A stretch of 64,000 bases of DNA from Rhizorhabdus phycosphaerae (GCF_011044255.1 NZ_CP049107.1:3097001-3161000), one strand, 5' to 3'. Shown: positions 42,315 through 51,474, counted from the stretch's first letter. The notes: generated by a model from the letters alone, not told the origin. Program-made: numbers and translations.

Positions 42315-44251
42315 GCGCTATCTACGGAGCCTGGCACATCGATGGTCGTCCCGGCGCGCGGTCGGCCTGCGAAAGGATGCAGCGCGCGGCGGCCATGTTT
42401 GGTCCCGACCGGTCGGGGGTCTGGGAGGGCGGCGACGTCGCGCTGGGCAGCGCCTTGCTGCGGCTCCTGCCTGAAGACCGTTTCGATCGGCAGCCGCTTT
42501 CTGGCGCCGGCGGGGCGATAACCCTCGTTGCAGATGTCCGTCTGGACAATCGTACCGAATTGGGCGCGTCCTTGGGCCTCACCACGCCCGATCTGGCCCG
42601 TCGAAGCGATGCCGACATTCTTCTTGCCGCCTATGAGCGCTGGGGCGAGGCCGCAATCGACCGTCTTGTCGGCGACTTTGCCTTTGCGGTCTGGGATGCG
42701 CGCGATCGCTCGCTGCTGATCGTGCGGGACCATTGTGACGCCCGGCCGCTCCATTATCATCGCGGCAAGGGGTGGTTCGCCTTCGCGTCCATGCCCAGCC
42801 TGTTGCTGTCGCTGCCGGACATAGGGCGCGGGCTTGACGCGGTGCGGCTCGCGCGCTGGCAGTTGCTGCAGTCCGACGGGGGAGGCCGGAGTTTCTACGA
42901 ACAAATTTCGAGCGTCGAGCCGGGGCATCTGGTGCGCGTGCATACCGATGGGCGGGTGGATGTGCGGCGCCATTGGCGACCGGAAGCCATTTCGCCTCTG
43001 CGCCTGTCCCGGCCGGAAGACTATGCCGAGGGACTGCGCTCGGTTCTGGACCAGGCCGTCGAAGCGCGTCTGCGCAGCGTGCGCGGCAATGCCCTTCTGC
43101 TCAGCGGCGGGCTCGACAGCGCCGCCGTCGCCACCAGCGCCGCGCCGATCCTCGCGGCGCGCGGGGAGCGGCTGACCGCCATCACCAATGTGCCGCGATC
43201 CGACGTGCCCCAGCAATATATGGCCGACGCCCGCCTCGACGAAGGGCCTCTGGCCAGGCTGGTCGCGGCGCGTCATCCGAATATCGACCATCATTTCGTC
43301 CATCTCGCCGATGCCGACCTGCTGGCCGAGGTCGAGCGGCTGATCAGCTATGCCGATCAGCCCGTCATGAATCCGCTCAACACGGCCTGGTTGTGTCTGG
43401 GCTATGCGCTGGCGGCGAGACGCGGCAATTCGACGATCCTCGTCGGGACCAAAGGCAATTTCGGGATCAGCTATACCGGCCAGCACGCCTTGTCGGAGAT
43501 GGCGGAACGGGGGCGCTGGGGAAGGCTCCTCGCGGAAACGGGACGCCTCCGCCACAACGGCTATACGGACCGGGCGGAGTATCGCCTCTACACGGTCGTT
43601 CGGAGAGCGCTGACGACGCGGCTTCCCGCCGCTGTCAGGCGGCTTCGCAGGCATCCGATCTATTCCGATCTCTTTCCCATCGCGCCGGCCTTGCTCCACA
43701 ACCTCGGATATGGCGGACCGGACGACCCGCGGCTCGCCGATGCGCTCTCCCCCCGCCTTCTGTCCTGGCACGACTGGTTCCGGCATGCGTGGGGTCGAAC
43801 TGACGCCGCGCCGATGAACGCTGCCATTCGCGCAGCCTTCCGTATAGATCGGCGCGATCCGACCGCTGATCGGCGGGTGCTCGAATTTTGCCTCGCCACG
43901 CCTGCGGACATCTTTCTGCGCGAGGGTCATCCAAAATGGCTGTATCGAAAGGCTTTCGGAAGCCGTGTTCCGGAGCCGATCTGGGAGGACCAGCACAGGG
44001 GGCTGGCGGCATCCGACTGGAAGGCCGTGCAGTTGCAGGCGCAGCGCCCTCTGGTCGACGAGCTTGAGCGGCAATCGGCGACCCGGGCTTGTCACGAGGT
44101 GGTCGACGTCGACACGTTGCTCGGTCTGGCGCAGACGCTGGAGCAGGCCGATCCGGCCGATCGCGCGTCCTATTATCGATATAATCTGAAACTCATGCGC
44201 GGGCTTTCGACGGGCATGTTCACGCGCAAGGCCAGTGGCAGCAACGCCTGA
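42311..44251 (+). CDS. Lasso-peptide cyclase C (asparagine-synthetase-like), locus 2
   Basis: The 646-residue protein starts MSAIYGAWHIDG, lacking the glutaminase Cys2, and has the Ntn-like domain to about residue 210. The ATP-binding SGGLDSA is at 265-271. The second catalytic-region motif reads LVGTKGNFGISYTG in place of the GxGGDE form seen in locus 1, a variant compatible with lasso cyclases. It activates a ring acid side chain and closes the macrolactam with the core N-terminus. The start overlaps the sulfotransferase stop. The presumed substrate is the minus-strand precursor at 45681-45833. Confidence 0.82.
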   Translation: MSAIYGAWHIDGRPGARSACERMQRAAAMFGPDRSGVWEGGDVALGSALLRLLPEDRFDRQPLSGAGGAITLVADVRLDNRTELGASLGLTTPDLARRSDADILLAAYERWGEAAIDRLVGDFAFAVWDARDRSLLIVRDHCDARPLHYHRGKGWFAFASMPSLLLSLPDIGRGLDAVRLARWQLLQSDGGGRSFYEQISSVEPGHLVRVHTDGRVDVRRHWRPEAISPLRLSRPEDYAEGLRSVLDQAVEARLRSVRGNALLLSGGLDSAAVATSAAPILAARGERLTAITNVPRSDVPQQYMADARLDEGPLARLVAARHPNIDHHFVHLADADLLAEVERLISYADQPVMNPLNTAWLCLGYALAARRGNSTILVGTKGNFGISYTGQHALSEMAERGRWGRLLAETGRLRHNGYTDRAEYRLYTVVRRALTTRLPAAVRRLRRHPIYSDLFPIAPALLHNLGYGGPDDPRLADALSPRLLSWHDWFRHAWGRTDAAPMNAAIRAAFRIDRRDPTADRRVLEFCLATPADIFLREGHPKWLYRKAFGSRVPEPIWEDQHRGLAASDWKAVQLQAQRPLVDELERQSATRACHEVVDVDTLLGLAQTLEQADPADRASYYRYNLKLMRGLSTGMFTRKASGSNA

Positions 44252-44283
44252 GCTGGCGCTTATCGGACCGAAATCCGTCGGCC

Positions 44284-45441
44284 TCAATCGTCCAGGACGA
44301 ACAGCAGCGACTTGCGTATCAGTCCCGACAGCGCGCGTTCGGTCGCTTCTGCTTCTGGTCCTTGCAGCAGGGCATCGACGCGACTGCCCCCGCTGTCGAG
44401 AAGCCTGATGAGCAGGGCGCGCTCGGCGGAGTCGAGCGCGATCTGGACCCCATCTGCCTCGATCCGGGCGTCACCTTCGGCGGGGAGGTCGGGGTAGCGG
44501 CGCAAGGATGGGGAGACCCAGCTTCGCGGCGCAAGCGGACCGAAAAAGCCGAGGTTGAGTGGTCGGAAGGGCGCCACGCGGCGGTCCCGATCCGCAAGCA
44601 TGTCGCGCAGGTCCAGTTTATCGACCAGCTCATGGAGAGCTTGTTTGATCCCCGTCGACCGCCGGTCGGCCGCGTCGCCTGGCCCCTGCGGGGCAATATC
44701 CTCACGAAAGAGGATGTCCTGAATGCCGCGTTCGCGCAGCCAGGAGAGACTGTCGCAGGCCTTGAGGTTCTGGATGCCTATCGTCAGATGCAGCGATCGT
44801 TCGCCGACGACCGTCGCATGGTGGACCTCGCCACGCGGCAGGTAGAGCAGGTCACCCGGTTGGAGCTCCTCTTCCCACGAAGGCTGTTCGATCCTGGCGA
44901 TCCCGCCCTTGAGGGGGCGGGCCTCCGCGCCCCCATAGCCTTTCCACGCCTTCCTGCCGTCGATCTGCAATATCAGGACGTCATGTTCGTCGGCATGGGG
45001 TGGCAGGGCCCCGCCGCGGGTGAAGCTGGCATAGGCATTGACCTGCATGTCTGCGCGCAATTCGCGCTCGAGCGCGGCGGTGAGGGCTGCGATCTTCGGA
45101 CTCAGGTTGTGGAGTCCGATGAGTTGTATGCTCAGCCCCTGTTCGCACAGCAGGTGCAGGGCTTTGGCGAGCAGCACGCGCTCGCGATTATCCTTCCTCC
45201 GGCTGACGAGATCGATGGGAACTTCCCGTCCTGCCCGCATCAGTCTGACGCGCCCGGACATGAGGCTGTCCATGGAGATGCAGTGGTTCAGTTCCGACCA
45301 TGGGAAGAACCGCGTGAGATCGTCGCGCGACGTGCGCAGCATCAGGGGCCGTTTTTCTGCAAATGCCGCGAGGAAGGAATCGACTTTCTCGGGCTGCAGC
45401 AGCGCCGATAATCCGGCGATCATCGCCTCATTGTCTGCCAT
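44284..45441 (-). CDS. JmjC/cupin-type Fe(II) oxygenase (RoxA-like)
   Basis: The 385-residue protein has a cupin core with LPPHADEHDVLILQIDGRKA near residues 146-165, where His149-x-Asp151 are iron ligands. GDLLYLPRGEVHHAT follows near 196, providing the second His. A C-terminal winged-helix-like region (about 260-385) resembles the dimerisation/wHTH part of ribosomal oxygenases such as YcfD/RoxA. It is convergent with the locus-2 cyclase and downstream of the locus-2 precursor on the same strand. Beta-hydroxylation of an Asp or other residue of that peptide is an attractive inference; ribosomal-protein hydroxylation is the alternative. Confidence 0.78.
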   Translation of the reverse strand: MADNEAMIAGLSALLQPEKVDSFLAAFAEKRPLMLRTSRDDLTRFFPWSELNHCISMDSLMSGRVRLMRAGREVPIDLVSRRKDNRERVLLAKALHLLCEQGLSIQLIGLHNLSPKIAALTAALERELRADMQVNAYASFTRGGALPPHADEHDVLILQIDGRKAWKGYGGAEARPLKGGIARIEQPSWEEELQPGDLLYLPRGEVHHATVVGERSLHLTIGIQNLKACDSLSWLRERGIQDILFREDIAPQGPGDAADRRSTGIKQALHELVDKLDLRDMLADRDRRVAPFRPLNLGFFGPLAPRSWVSPSLRRYPDLPAEGDARIEADGVQIALDSAERALLIRLLDSGGSRVDALLQGPEAEATERALSGLIRKSLLFVLDD

Positions 45442-45629
45442 GTTGGGTTGACCCTCTGTTATCGATCACAAAGGGCAAATTAGAGAGCATCGGCGGTCAG
45501 CACGGTTCTTCGGTATCCGTGTCGTCGATCGTGCTGGAGCCCGCCCGCATCCACCTCGGTCATATGTGGCCGAATCCAAGGGCGTTTGGTTACGACGGCC
45601 AAGGGCCCGACCGGGTGCCAGTCCTGCTA

Positions 45630-45647
45630 GCGAGCAGCTTAGCTCGC
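45630..45647 (-). terminator. Hairpin after lasso precursor 2
   Basis: GCGAGC and GCTCGC form a 6-bp stem around AGCTTA, with outer CTGC/GCAG pairing (45624-45654), about 30 bases beyond the stop of the minus-strand precursor. Its position mirrors the hairpin after precursor 1. It may attenuate read-through into the cupin gene, which starts 239 bp downstream. I see no gene in 45442-45680. Confidence 0.45.
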
Positions 45648-45680
45648 CGCGCAGCAACCTACTCCGCCTGAAGGCCGGGA

Positions 45681-45833
45681 TCAGGATACCCGATTGGGGT
45701 CTTGATCGGCTACCGCATCGCCGCCCGCCAGCGTAGCTGCGACCGCATCGATCTCGATCATCTGCGGGGCAGCCCATGGCTGCTTGGGCGCATCGGGCTG
45801 GGCCACGTCGGCTTGTTTGTCGTGCTTCGTCAT
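45681..45833 (-). CDS. Lasso-peptide precursor A, locus 2
   Basis: This 50-codon gene was not obvious because longer frames overlap it. AGGAGG lies 14 bases before ATG 45833. The leader contains QPWAAPQM (residues 19-26), like the YxxPxL leader motif and the KIWSAPAI of precursor 1, and ends in Ala-Thr-Leu with the penultimate Thr. The predicted core is AGGDAVADQDPNRVS: Ala1 with Asp8 gives an 8-residue ring and a 7-residue tail. If processing were one residue later, Gly1 with Asp9 would give a 9-residue ring. The core ends in Ser, as in locus 1. Confidence 0.72.
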   Translation of the reverse strand: MTKHDKQADVAQPDAPKQPWAAPQMIEIDAVAATLAGGDAVADQDPNRVS

Positions 45834-45851
45834 GAATGTCCCCTGTTCCTC

Positions 45852-45872
45852 CTAGCGTGATTAATGCGCTAG
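45852..45872. promoter_or_regulatory. Inverted repeat upstream of lasso precursor 2
   Basis: CTAGCG and CGCTAG flank 9 bases (TGATTAATG), between the PF10118 gene and precursor 2. Read on the plus strand it is followed by TTTT; read on the minus strand it lies in the promoter/5'-UTR region of the precursor. It may be an operator or a 5' hairpin. Confidence 0.4.
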
Positions 45873-45917
45873 TTTTGCGGCTACTTGGCAAGGCAGTTGC
45901 TGGACGGATGATGATCG

Positions 45918-46709
45918 CTACGGCGCGGTCAGGCTCTCGAGTAGCCGGATGGAACCGCGCGGCGCCGCCTTGCCGCCCGGATCATAGGCCGGCGATAGGA
46001 CGGCAAGGATCCGGGGCAGCGAGAAGCGCAGGAGGCGGCGGCGATAGGTCTGTTCCTCGGCGTTCAGCCGCGCACGGCTTGCCGCATCGAGCGCCGCCGT
46101 GTCGCAGGCGATCAGGTGGTCTGAAACCCGCTTGCCCCATTGACCGAGGTGTCGCGCCGCCAGAGCGAAACCCCGGACGCGGCTCAGATAGCCGCCACCC
46201 AATTGCCGGTGGACGTCGAAGCAGACCGAGCGATGCTCGAACTCCTCCGCCAGATGCCATTGCCACAGGCGAACGATGCGTGTGTCGGCGCCCTCCAGAA
46301 GATCGTCGACATGCCCGAAGAAGAACTCGGCCTGGATCAGGCCCAGCGACTCGAACCCCTCGCAATAGGCGGCGCAGTCGCGGAGCGAGCGTGTTTTGAG
46401 CATCGCCTCATATTCCGCCGTCAACTCCGCATCGAAAGCGCGAAGCTCGGGATAGCGCGCCACCATCACCTTGTTGAACAGCCGGTGGTAGCGATAATGA
46501 TTGCCCTCCTGCGCCATGAAAATCTCGACGTCGCGCCGCGTGGCCGGGTCGGAGATTTCGCTCAGGGCGCGTGCCATCACCTTGTTCAGGAAGATCTCGA
46601 CCGCCGGGATGATCAGCGATCCCGCGTTGACGATCTGGGCGAAGGCTCGGTCCGGCGCCCAGTGGGGCAGGGCGTCCTCGAAGATGATCCTCGGATTACG
46701 CGCCTGCAT
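45918..46709 (-). CDS. Predicted metal-dependent hydrolase (PF10118-type)
   Basis: With ATG 46709 the product is 263 residues. It is an all-helical protein with Glu/His motifs spaced like a diiron or di-metal site: FMAQEGNHYRYHRLFN near residue 69, CEGFESLGLIQAEFFFGH near 117 and WHLAEEFEHRSVCFDVH near 152. This is the pattern of the PF10118 predicted metal-dependent hydrolases, structurally akin to ferritin-like oxidases. Its true reaction is unknown. It lies 84 bp upstream of precursor 2 on the same strand, so it may or may not share transcription with the lasso genes. Confidence 0.75.
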   Translation of the reverse strand: MQARNPRIIFEDALPHWAPDRAFAQIVNAGSLIIPAVEIFLNKVMARALSEISDPATRRDVEIFMAQEGNHYRYHRLFNKVMVARYPELRAFDAELTAEYEAMLKTRSLRDCAAYCEGFESLGLIQAEFFFGHVDDLLEGADTRIVRLWQWHLAEEFEHRSVCFDVHRQLGGGYLSRVRGFALAARHLGQWGKRVSDHLIACDTAALDAASRARLNAEEQTYRRRLLRFSLPRILAVLSPAYDPGGKAAPRGSIRLLESLTAP

Positions 46710-46896
46710 CGGTGCTCTCCATGCACGGCCGCATCGCATCCTCTCCTATGCTTTAGGCCGGCTTTCTGCCGATCCTGAGAGCAAGATGTACGCGCGTTCG
46801 GAGGAGCAAGGGAGAGGGATTCGCAGGATGGTCGCGCATAGCCCTGTGGCGAGCTGCCAGGTTCTGCGCATCTTTGGAATTCGTGGAAAAAGGAAA

Positions 46897-46972
46897 TGGT
46901 GGAGCCGAGGGGGATCGAACCCCTGACCTCTGCAATGCCATTGCAGCGCTCTCCCAGCTGAGCTACGGCCCC
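46897..46972 (-). tRNA. tRNA-Ala (anticodon GGC)
   Basis: The 76-nt minus-strand sequence folds into a complete cloverleaf. The acceptor stem GGGGCCG pairs with CGGCTCC and includes the G3-U70 pair that identifies tRNA-Ala. The D-arm has AGCTCAGCTGGGAGAGC. The anticodon stem CTGCA/TGCAG encloses the loop ATGGCAT, so the anticodon is GGC. The T-arm has GGTTCGATCC. The 3' CCA is encoded. Confidence 0.95.
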
Positions 46973-47127
46973 GTGCCATTTTGGTCGCTCGCCGGTTGGG
47001 GCCGGCGGCGGAGCGCGCCCTTTAGGTCAGCTTCGAAGGCCTCGCAAGACCCTTTTCGCATCGTGCGCGCAATTTCGTAGCGATCGCCGCCGGGGTCGGC
47101 CCGTGCTGGGCCGCCCCGGCGCGCGGA

Positions 47128-47445
47128 TCAGTTGTCGTCCTCGTCGTCGGCCGTGTTCAGGCCGATGTCGTCGTCGCCGCCCAGATCGACGTCGTCGTCC
47201 GGATTCTCCTCGGCGTCCTCGTCGATGTCCAGATCGTCGGACAGGTCGGTGTCGACCGCCTTGGGCTCCGGACCCTCCTTCTTGGGCGCGTCGAACGGCA
47301 GCGGCTGCTTCGACTTGAGGACAGGTTCAGGCTCCCAGGCCGCACCGCATTCGATGCAGGTGACGGGATTGTCCTTTTCCAGGTCGTAAAAGCGGGTGCC
47401 GCACTTCGGGCAGGTCCGCTTGGTGCCCCATTGAGGTTTCACCAC
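47128..47445 (-). CDS. TIGR02300-family zinc-ribbon/acidic protein
   Basis: The 105-residue protein begins VKPQWGTKRTCPKCGTRFYD with a second CIECG at residue 30, so it has a four-Cys zinc ribbon. The FYDLEKDNP stretch names the FYDLN-acid family, and a long Asp/Glu-rich tail follows (DDLDIDEDAEENPDDD near 70-86). It is widespread in alphaproteobacteria with unknown function. It diverges from aroA over 114 bp. Confidence 0.9.
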   Translation of the reverse strand: MVKPQWGTKRTCPKCGTRFYDLEKDNPVTCIECGAAWEPEPVLKSKQPLPFDAPKKEGPEPKAVDTDLSDDLDIDEDAEENPDDDVDLGGDDDIGLNTADDEDDN

Positions 47446-47559
47446 GGTTCAGAAACTCCAGTCGAAATTGCGGAAACTTAGCGGCCACCCGAGTCAATGG
47501 AGGGCCGAAACGTGGCGCGCCTTGCCATAGCGCGGCGCCGCTGTCAAAAGCGCGCGCCT

Positions 47560-48897
47560 ATGCACGGCCCCACCCCACGCCCCGCGCGCTTCTCGGCTCC
47601 CGGTCCGCTGAGCGGAACCACCGGCGTTCCCGGCGACAAGTCGATCTCCCACCGCTCGCTGATGCTGTCCGCGCTCGCGATCGGCGAAAGCCGCGTCGAA
47701 GGGCTGCTGGAGGGGGAGGATGTGCTTGCCACCGCGGCCGCCATGCGGGCGATGGGCGCCACGATCGAGCGCGGCGAGGATGATGTCTGGCGCATCCACG
47801 GCGTGGGGGTCGGCGGGCTGCTCCAGCCACTGGGCGCGCTCGACATGGGCAATTCGGGCACGTCGACGCGCCTGTTGATGGGGCTCGTCGCCAGCCATGC
47901 GATCACCGCCACCTTTACCGGCGACGCTTCGCTCTCGAAGCGCCCGATGGGCCGCGTGATCGAGCCGCTCGGCCTGATGGGCGCCGATATCAGCGCCAGT
48001 CCCGGCGGGCGCCTGCCGCTGATGGTGCGCGGTCTCTGTCCGGCGGTGCCGATCGACTACCGCCTTCCGGTCGCCTCGGCGCAGGTCAAGTCGGCGATCC
48101 TGCTCGCGGGTCTCAACACGCCGGGGATCACCCGCGTGGTGGAGCCGGTCGCAACGCGCGACCATAGCGAGCGTATGCTGCGCGGCTTCGGTGCCGAGCT
48201 GACGGTCGAAGAGGATGGCGCGGGCGCGCGCCTGATCTCGATCCGGGGCGAAGCGGATCTGCGGCCACAGCATATCGTCGTGCCCGGCGATCCCTCCTCG
48301 GCGGCGTTCCCGGTCGTTGCCGCGCTGCTGGTGCCGGGATCGGAGGTCACCGTCACCAATGTCGGGCTCAACCCCACCCGCGCGGCGCTGTTCGACGTCC
48401 TTCGGATGATGGGCGCCGACATCGTCTTCGCCAACCGTCGCGAGGTGGGCGGCGAACCCGTCGCCGACATCGTCGTCCGCCATTCGGTGCTGAACGGGAT
48501 CGAGACCCCGGTCGAGACCGTTGCCTCGATGGTCGATGAATATCCAATCCTGTTCGTCGCGGCGGCGCTGGCGCAGGGCCGCACCGTCGCGCGCGGGCTG
48601 GAGGAGCTGCGCGTGAAGGAATCGGACCGCATCGCCGTGATGGCCGAAGGGCTGCGCGCGATCGGCGCCCGGGTCGAGGAACTCGAGGACGGGCTGATCA
48701 TAGACGGCACCGGAGGCGATCCGCTGCCCGGCGGAGCGACGATCGCCGCGCGGCTCGACCATCGCATCGCGATGAGCTTCGCGGTTGCAGGCCTGGTCTC
48801 GTCGGCGCCGGTCACGATCGACGATATGAGCCCGGTCGCCACCAGCTTTCCCGGTTTTGCCGCGCTGATGACCGGCCTGGGCGCCGAGGTCGCATGA
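47560..48897 (+). CDS. aroA: 3-phosphoshikimate 1-carboxyvinyltransferase (EPSP synthase, class II-like)
   Basis: The 445-residue enzyme (ATG 47560) makes EPSP from shikimate-3-phosphate and PEP in the chorismate pathway. It has [12 protein letters not shown] near residue 26, [13 protein letters not shown] near 106, [18 protein letters not shown] near 174, a RDHSER motif near 201 and ELRVKESDR near 355. These, especially RDHSE and [11 protein letters not shown], fit the CP4-like class II group. The residue corresponding to CP4 Ala100 is Gly here (N-S-G-T). It overlaps cmk by 4 bases. An upstream in-frame start at 47497 is less family-like. Confidence 0.95.
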   Translation: MHGPTPRPARFSAPGPLSGTTGVPGDKSISHRSLMLSALAIGESRVEGLLEGEDVLATAAAMRAMGATIERGEDDVWRIHGVGVGGLLQPLGALDMGNSGTSTRLLMGLVASHAITATFTGDASLSKRPMGRVIEPLGLMGADISASPGGRLPLMVRGLCPAVPIDYRLPVASAQVKSAILLAGLNTPGITRVVEPVATRDHSERMLRGFGAELTVEEDGAGARLISIRGEADLRPQHIVVPGDPSSAAFPVVAALLVPGSEVTVTNVGLNPTRAALFDVLRMMGADIVFANRREVGGEPVADIVVRHSVLNGIETPVETVASMVDEYPILFVAAALAQGRTVARGLEELRVKESDRIAVMAEGLRAIGARVEELEDGLIIDGTGGDPLPGGATIAARLDHRIAMSFAVAGLVSSAPVTIDDMSPVATSFPGFAALMTGLGAEVA

Positions 48898-49523
48898 TCA
48901 TCGCGGTCGACGGCCCGGCGGCCTCGGGCAAGGGCACCATCGCCAAGGCGCTTGCCCGCCATTACGGGCTGCCGCATCTCGATACGGGTCTGCTCTATCG
49001 CGCGGTGGGCGTGTCGGTGATGCGCGCCGGGGGCGATCCGGCCGATGCGGCCGACGCCTTGCGCGGCTGCAATTTCGATGCGGCGCTGCTCGAAGATCCG
49101 GCGCTCAAGACCGAGTCGGCGGGGCGCGCGGCCTCGCTCGCTTCGGCGCATCCGCAGGTGCGCGAGGCGCTGCTCGACCGCCAGCGCGCCTTTGCCGGAC
49201 AGGCCGGCGGCGCAGTGCTCGACGGGCGCGACATCGGCACGGTCATCGCGCCCGATGCGGATGCCAAGCTGTTCGTCACGGCCCGGCCGGAGGTGCGCGC
49301 ACAGCGTCGCTTTCGCGAGATGGAGTCGATGGCGGCGGGCGTGGCCTATGACGCCGTCCTCGCCGACATCCTCGCGCGCGACGAACGCGACATGGGACGG
49401 TCGGCGGCGCCGCTGCGGCAGGCCGAGGATGCCGACTTGCTCGATACCAGCGATCTCGGTATAGATGCAGCCGTCCAACGGGCTGTCGAGCTCGTGGAAG
49501 CCCGGACGGCGCAGCGCTCCTAA
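48894..49523 (+). CDS. cmk: Cytidylate kinase
   Basis: The 209-residue protein starts [20 protein letters not shown] (P-loop, residues 2-21), followed by [10 protein letters not shown] near residue 28, [20 protein letters not shown] near 108-127 and the REMESMAAG lid region near 143. It phosphorylates CMP and dCMP. It overlaps aroA by four bases and is followed by rpsA, the classic aroA-cmk-rpsA order. Confidence 0.96.
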   Translation: MIIAVDGPAASGKGTIAKALARHYGLPHLDTGLLYRAVGVSVMRAGGDPADAADALRGCNFDAALLEDPALKTESAGRAASLASAHPQVREALLDRQRAFAGQAGGAVLDGRDIGTVIAPDADAKLFVTARPEVRAQRRFREMESMAAGVAYDAVLADILARDERDMGRSAAPLRQAEDADLLDTSDLGIDAAVQRAVELVEARTAQRS

Positions 49524-49725
49524 AGACGCTCGCCAGCAGGCGCGACAGGGGGTCGGCAGGAAAGAACGCCGATCCTTTGCCGCGCCCTTATGCTTTTCGG
49601 GACTCCGCGAATCGGCTGCCCAGCGGATGCCATGGCGGCATGCGGCCGCTATGGCGGTTCTGGCCCAAAGACCTCCGGAGACAACCGGATGGCCGGAATA
49701 AACCGATACAGGAAGACATTTGTCC

Positions 49726-51435
49726 ATGGCCACTACGGCAAACCCGAGCCGCGACGATTTCGCGGCGCTCCTTAACCAGACCCTCGGCGGCGAGAACGAA
49801 GGCTTCGAAGGCCGCGTCGTCAAGGGCACCGTCACCGCGATCGAAAACGACATGGCCGTCATCGACGTCGGTCTGAAGTCGGAAGGCCGCGTGGCGCTGC
49901 GCGAATTCGCGCCCGCGCCCGGCCAGAAGGCCGATCTCAAGGTCGGCGACGAAGTCGAAGTTTATGTCGACCGCGTCGAGAACGTCCATGGCGAAGCGAT
50001 GCTCAGCCGCGACCGCGCCCGCCGCGAAGCCGCCTGGGACAAGCTCGAAGCCGAGTTCTCGCAGTCGAGCCGCGTCGAGGGCGTCATCTTCGGCCGCGTC
50101 AAGGGCGGCTTCACGGTCGACCTCAACGGAGCCGTGGCCTTCCTGCCGGGTTCGCAGGTCGACATCCGTCCGGTTCGCGACGTCACCCCGCTGATGGACA
50201 TTCCGCAGCCCTTCCAGATCCTCAAGATGGATCGCCGCCGCGGCAACATCGTCGTGTCGCGCCGCGCCGTCCTCGAGGAAACCCGCGCCGAGCAGCGTTC
50301 GGGCCTGATCCAGTCGCTGGCCGAGGGCCAGGTGATCGAAGGCGTCGTCAAGAACATCACCGACTATGGTGCGTTCGTTGATCTCGGCGGCATCGACGGC
50401 CTGCTGCACGTCACCGACCTCAGCTACAAGCGCGTTGGCCATCCGAACGAGATGATCAACATCGGCGACGTCGTGAAGGTGCAGATCATCCGCATCAACA
50501 AGGACACGCAGCGCATCTCGCTCGGCATGAAGCAGCTCGAGAGCGATCCGTGGGAAGGCGCATCCGCCAAGTACCCGATCGGTGGCAAGTTCTCGGGCCG
50601 CGTGACGAACATCACCGAATATGGTGCCTTCGTCGAGCTCGAGCCGGGCATCGAAGGCCTGGTGCACGTCTCCGAGATGAGCTGGACCAAGAAGAACGTC
50701 CATCCGGGCAAGATCGTCTCGACCAGCCAGGAAGTCGAAGTCGTCATCCTCGAGGTCGACGCCGACAAGCGCCGCATCTCGCTCGGCCTCAAGCAGGCGA
50801 TCACCAACCCGTGGGAGGCCTTCGCCGAAGCGCATCCGATCGGTTCGGTCGTCGAGGGCGAAGTCAAGAACGCCACCGAGTTCGGCCTGTTCGTTGGTCT
50901 CGACAACGATGTCGACGGCATGGTCCACATGTCGGACATCGCCTGGGGCGTGACCGGCGAGGAAGCTCTGTCGCTCCACCACAAGGGCGAGACCGTCAAG
51001 GCGATCGTGCTCGACATCGACTCCGAGAAGGAGCGCATCTCGCTCGGCATCAAGCAGCTCGAGCGTGGCGGCATCGGCGCCGCGACCTCGGACGGCTCGA
51101 AGCTCAACAAGAGCGCGGTCGTTACCGTCACCGTCCTTGCGATCACCGACGGTGGTCTCGAAGTGCAGGCGGGTGACGACGGCGCGGCCGGCTTCATCAA
51201 GCGTGGCGATCTTGGCCGCGACCGTGACGAGCAGCGTCCGGAGCGCTTCCAGGTCGGCCAGAAGTTCGATGCGATGGTGACCGGTTTCGACCGCTCCAAG
51301 AAGCCGACCTTCTCGGTCAAGGCGATGCAGATCGCCGAAGAGAAGCAGGCCGTTGCGCAGTACGGCTCGTCCGACTCGGGCGCGTCGCTCGGCGACATTC
51401 TCGGCGAAGCCCTCAAGGCTCGCCAGAACGGCTGA
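49726..51435 (+). CDS. rpsA: 30S ribosomal protein S1
   Basis: The 569-residue protein (ATG 49726; TTG 49720 in frame) contains six S1/OB-fold repeats, beginning near residues 29, 113, 197, 285, 372 and 459. The third and fourth have the clearest form, for example VVKNITDYGAFVDLGGIDG. S1 docks mRNA to the 30S subunit. Codon use is strongly biased, as expected for a highly expressed gene. About 200 bp separate it from cmk, enough for its own promoter. A strong terminator follows at 51475-51513. Confidence 0.97.
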   Translation: MATTANPSRDDFAALLNQTLGGENEGFEGRVVKGTVTAIENDMAVIDVGLKSEGRVALREFAPAPGQKADLKVGDEVEVYVDRVENVHGEAMLSRDRARREAAWDKLEAEFSQSSRVEGVIFGRVKGGFTVDLNGAVAFLPGSQVDIRPVRDVTPLMDIPQPFQILKMDRRRGNIVVSRRAVLEETRAEQRSGLIQSLAEGQVIEGVVKNITDYGAFVDLGGIDGLLHVTDLSYKRVGHPNEMINIGDVVKVQIIRINKDTQRISLGMKQLESDPWEGASAKYPIGGKFSGRVTNITEYGAFVELEPGIEGLVHVSEMSWTKKNVHPGKIVSTSQEVEVVILEVDADKRRISLGLKQAITNPWEAFAEAHPIGSVVEGEVKNATEFGLFVGLDNDVDGMVHMSDIAWGVTGEEALSLHHKGETVKAIVLDIDSEKERISLGIKQLERGGIGAATSDGSKLNKSAVVTVTVLAITDGGLEVQAGDDGAAGFIKRGDLGRDRDEQRPERFQVGQKFDAMVTGFDRSKKPTFSVKAMQIAEEKQAVAQYGSSDSGASLGDILGEALKARQNG

Positions 51436-51441
51436 TCGGTT

Positions 51442-51459
51442 CCGGTCCTCACGGACCGG
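51442..51459 (+). terminator. First hairpin after rpsA
   Basis: CCGGTCC-TCAC-GGACCGG is a perfect 7-bp stem 6 bases after the rpsA stop. It has no U-tract and probably acts with the stronger terminator that follows, or protects the rpsA mRNA 3' end. Confidence 0.55.
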
Positions 51460-51474
51460 ACCATCGACAGGATC

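Noticed and set aside
45466-45891. 141-aa minus-strand frame across the locus-2 precursor region
   Set aside because: Arg-rich shadow; the shorter frame 45681-45833 has the leader motif, penultimate Thr and core pattern.
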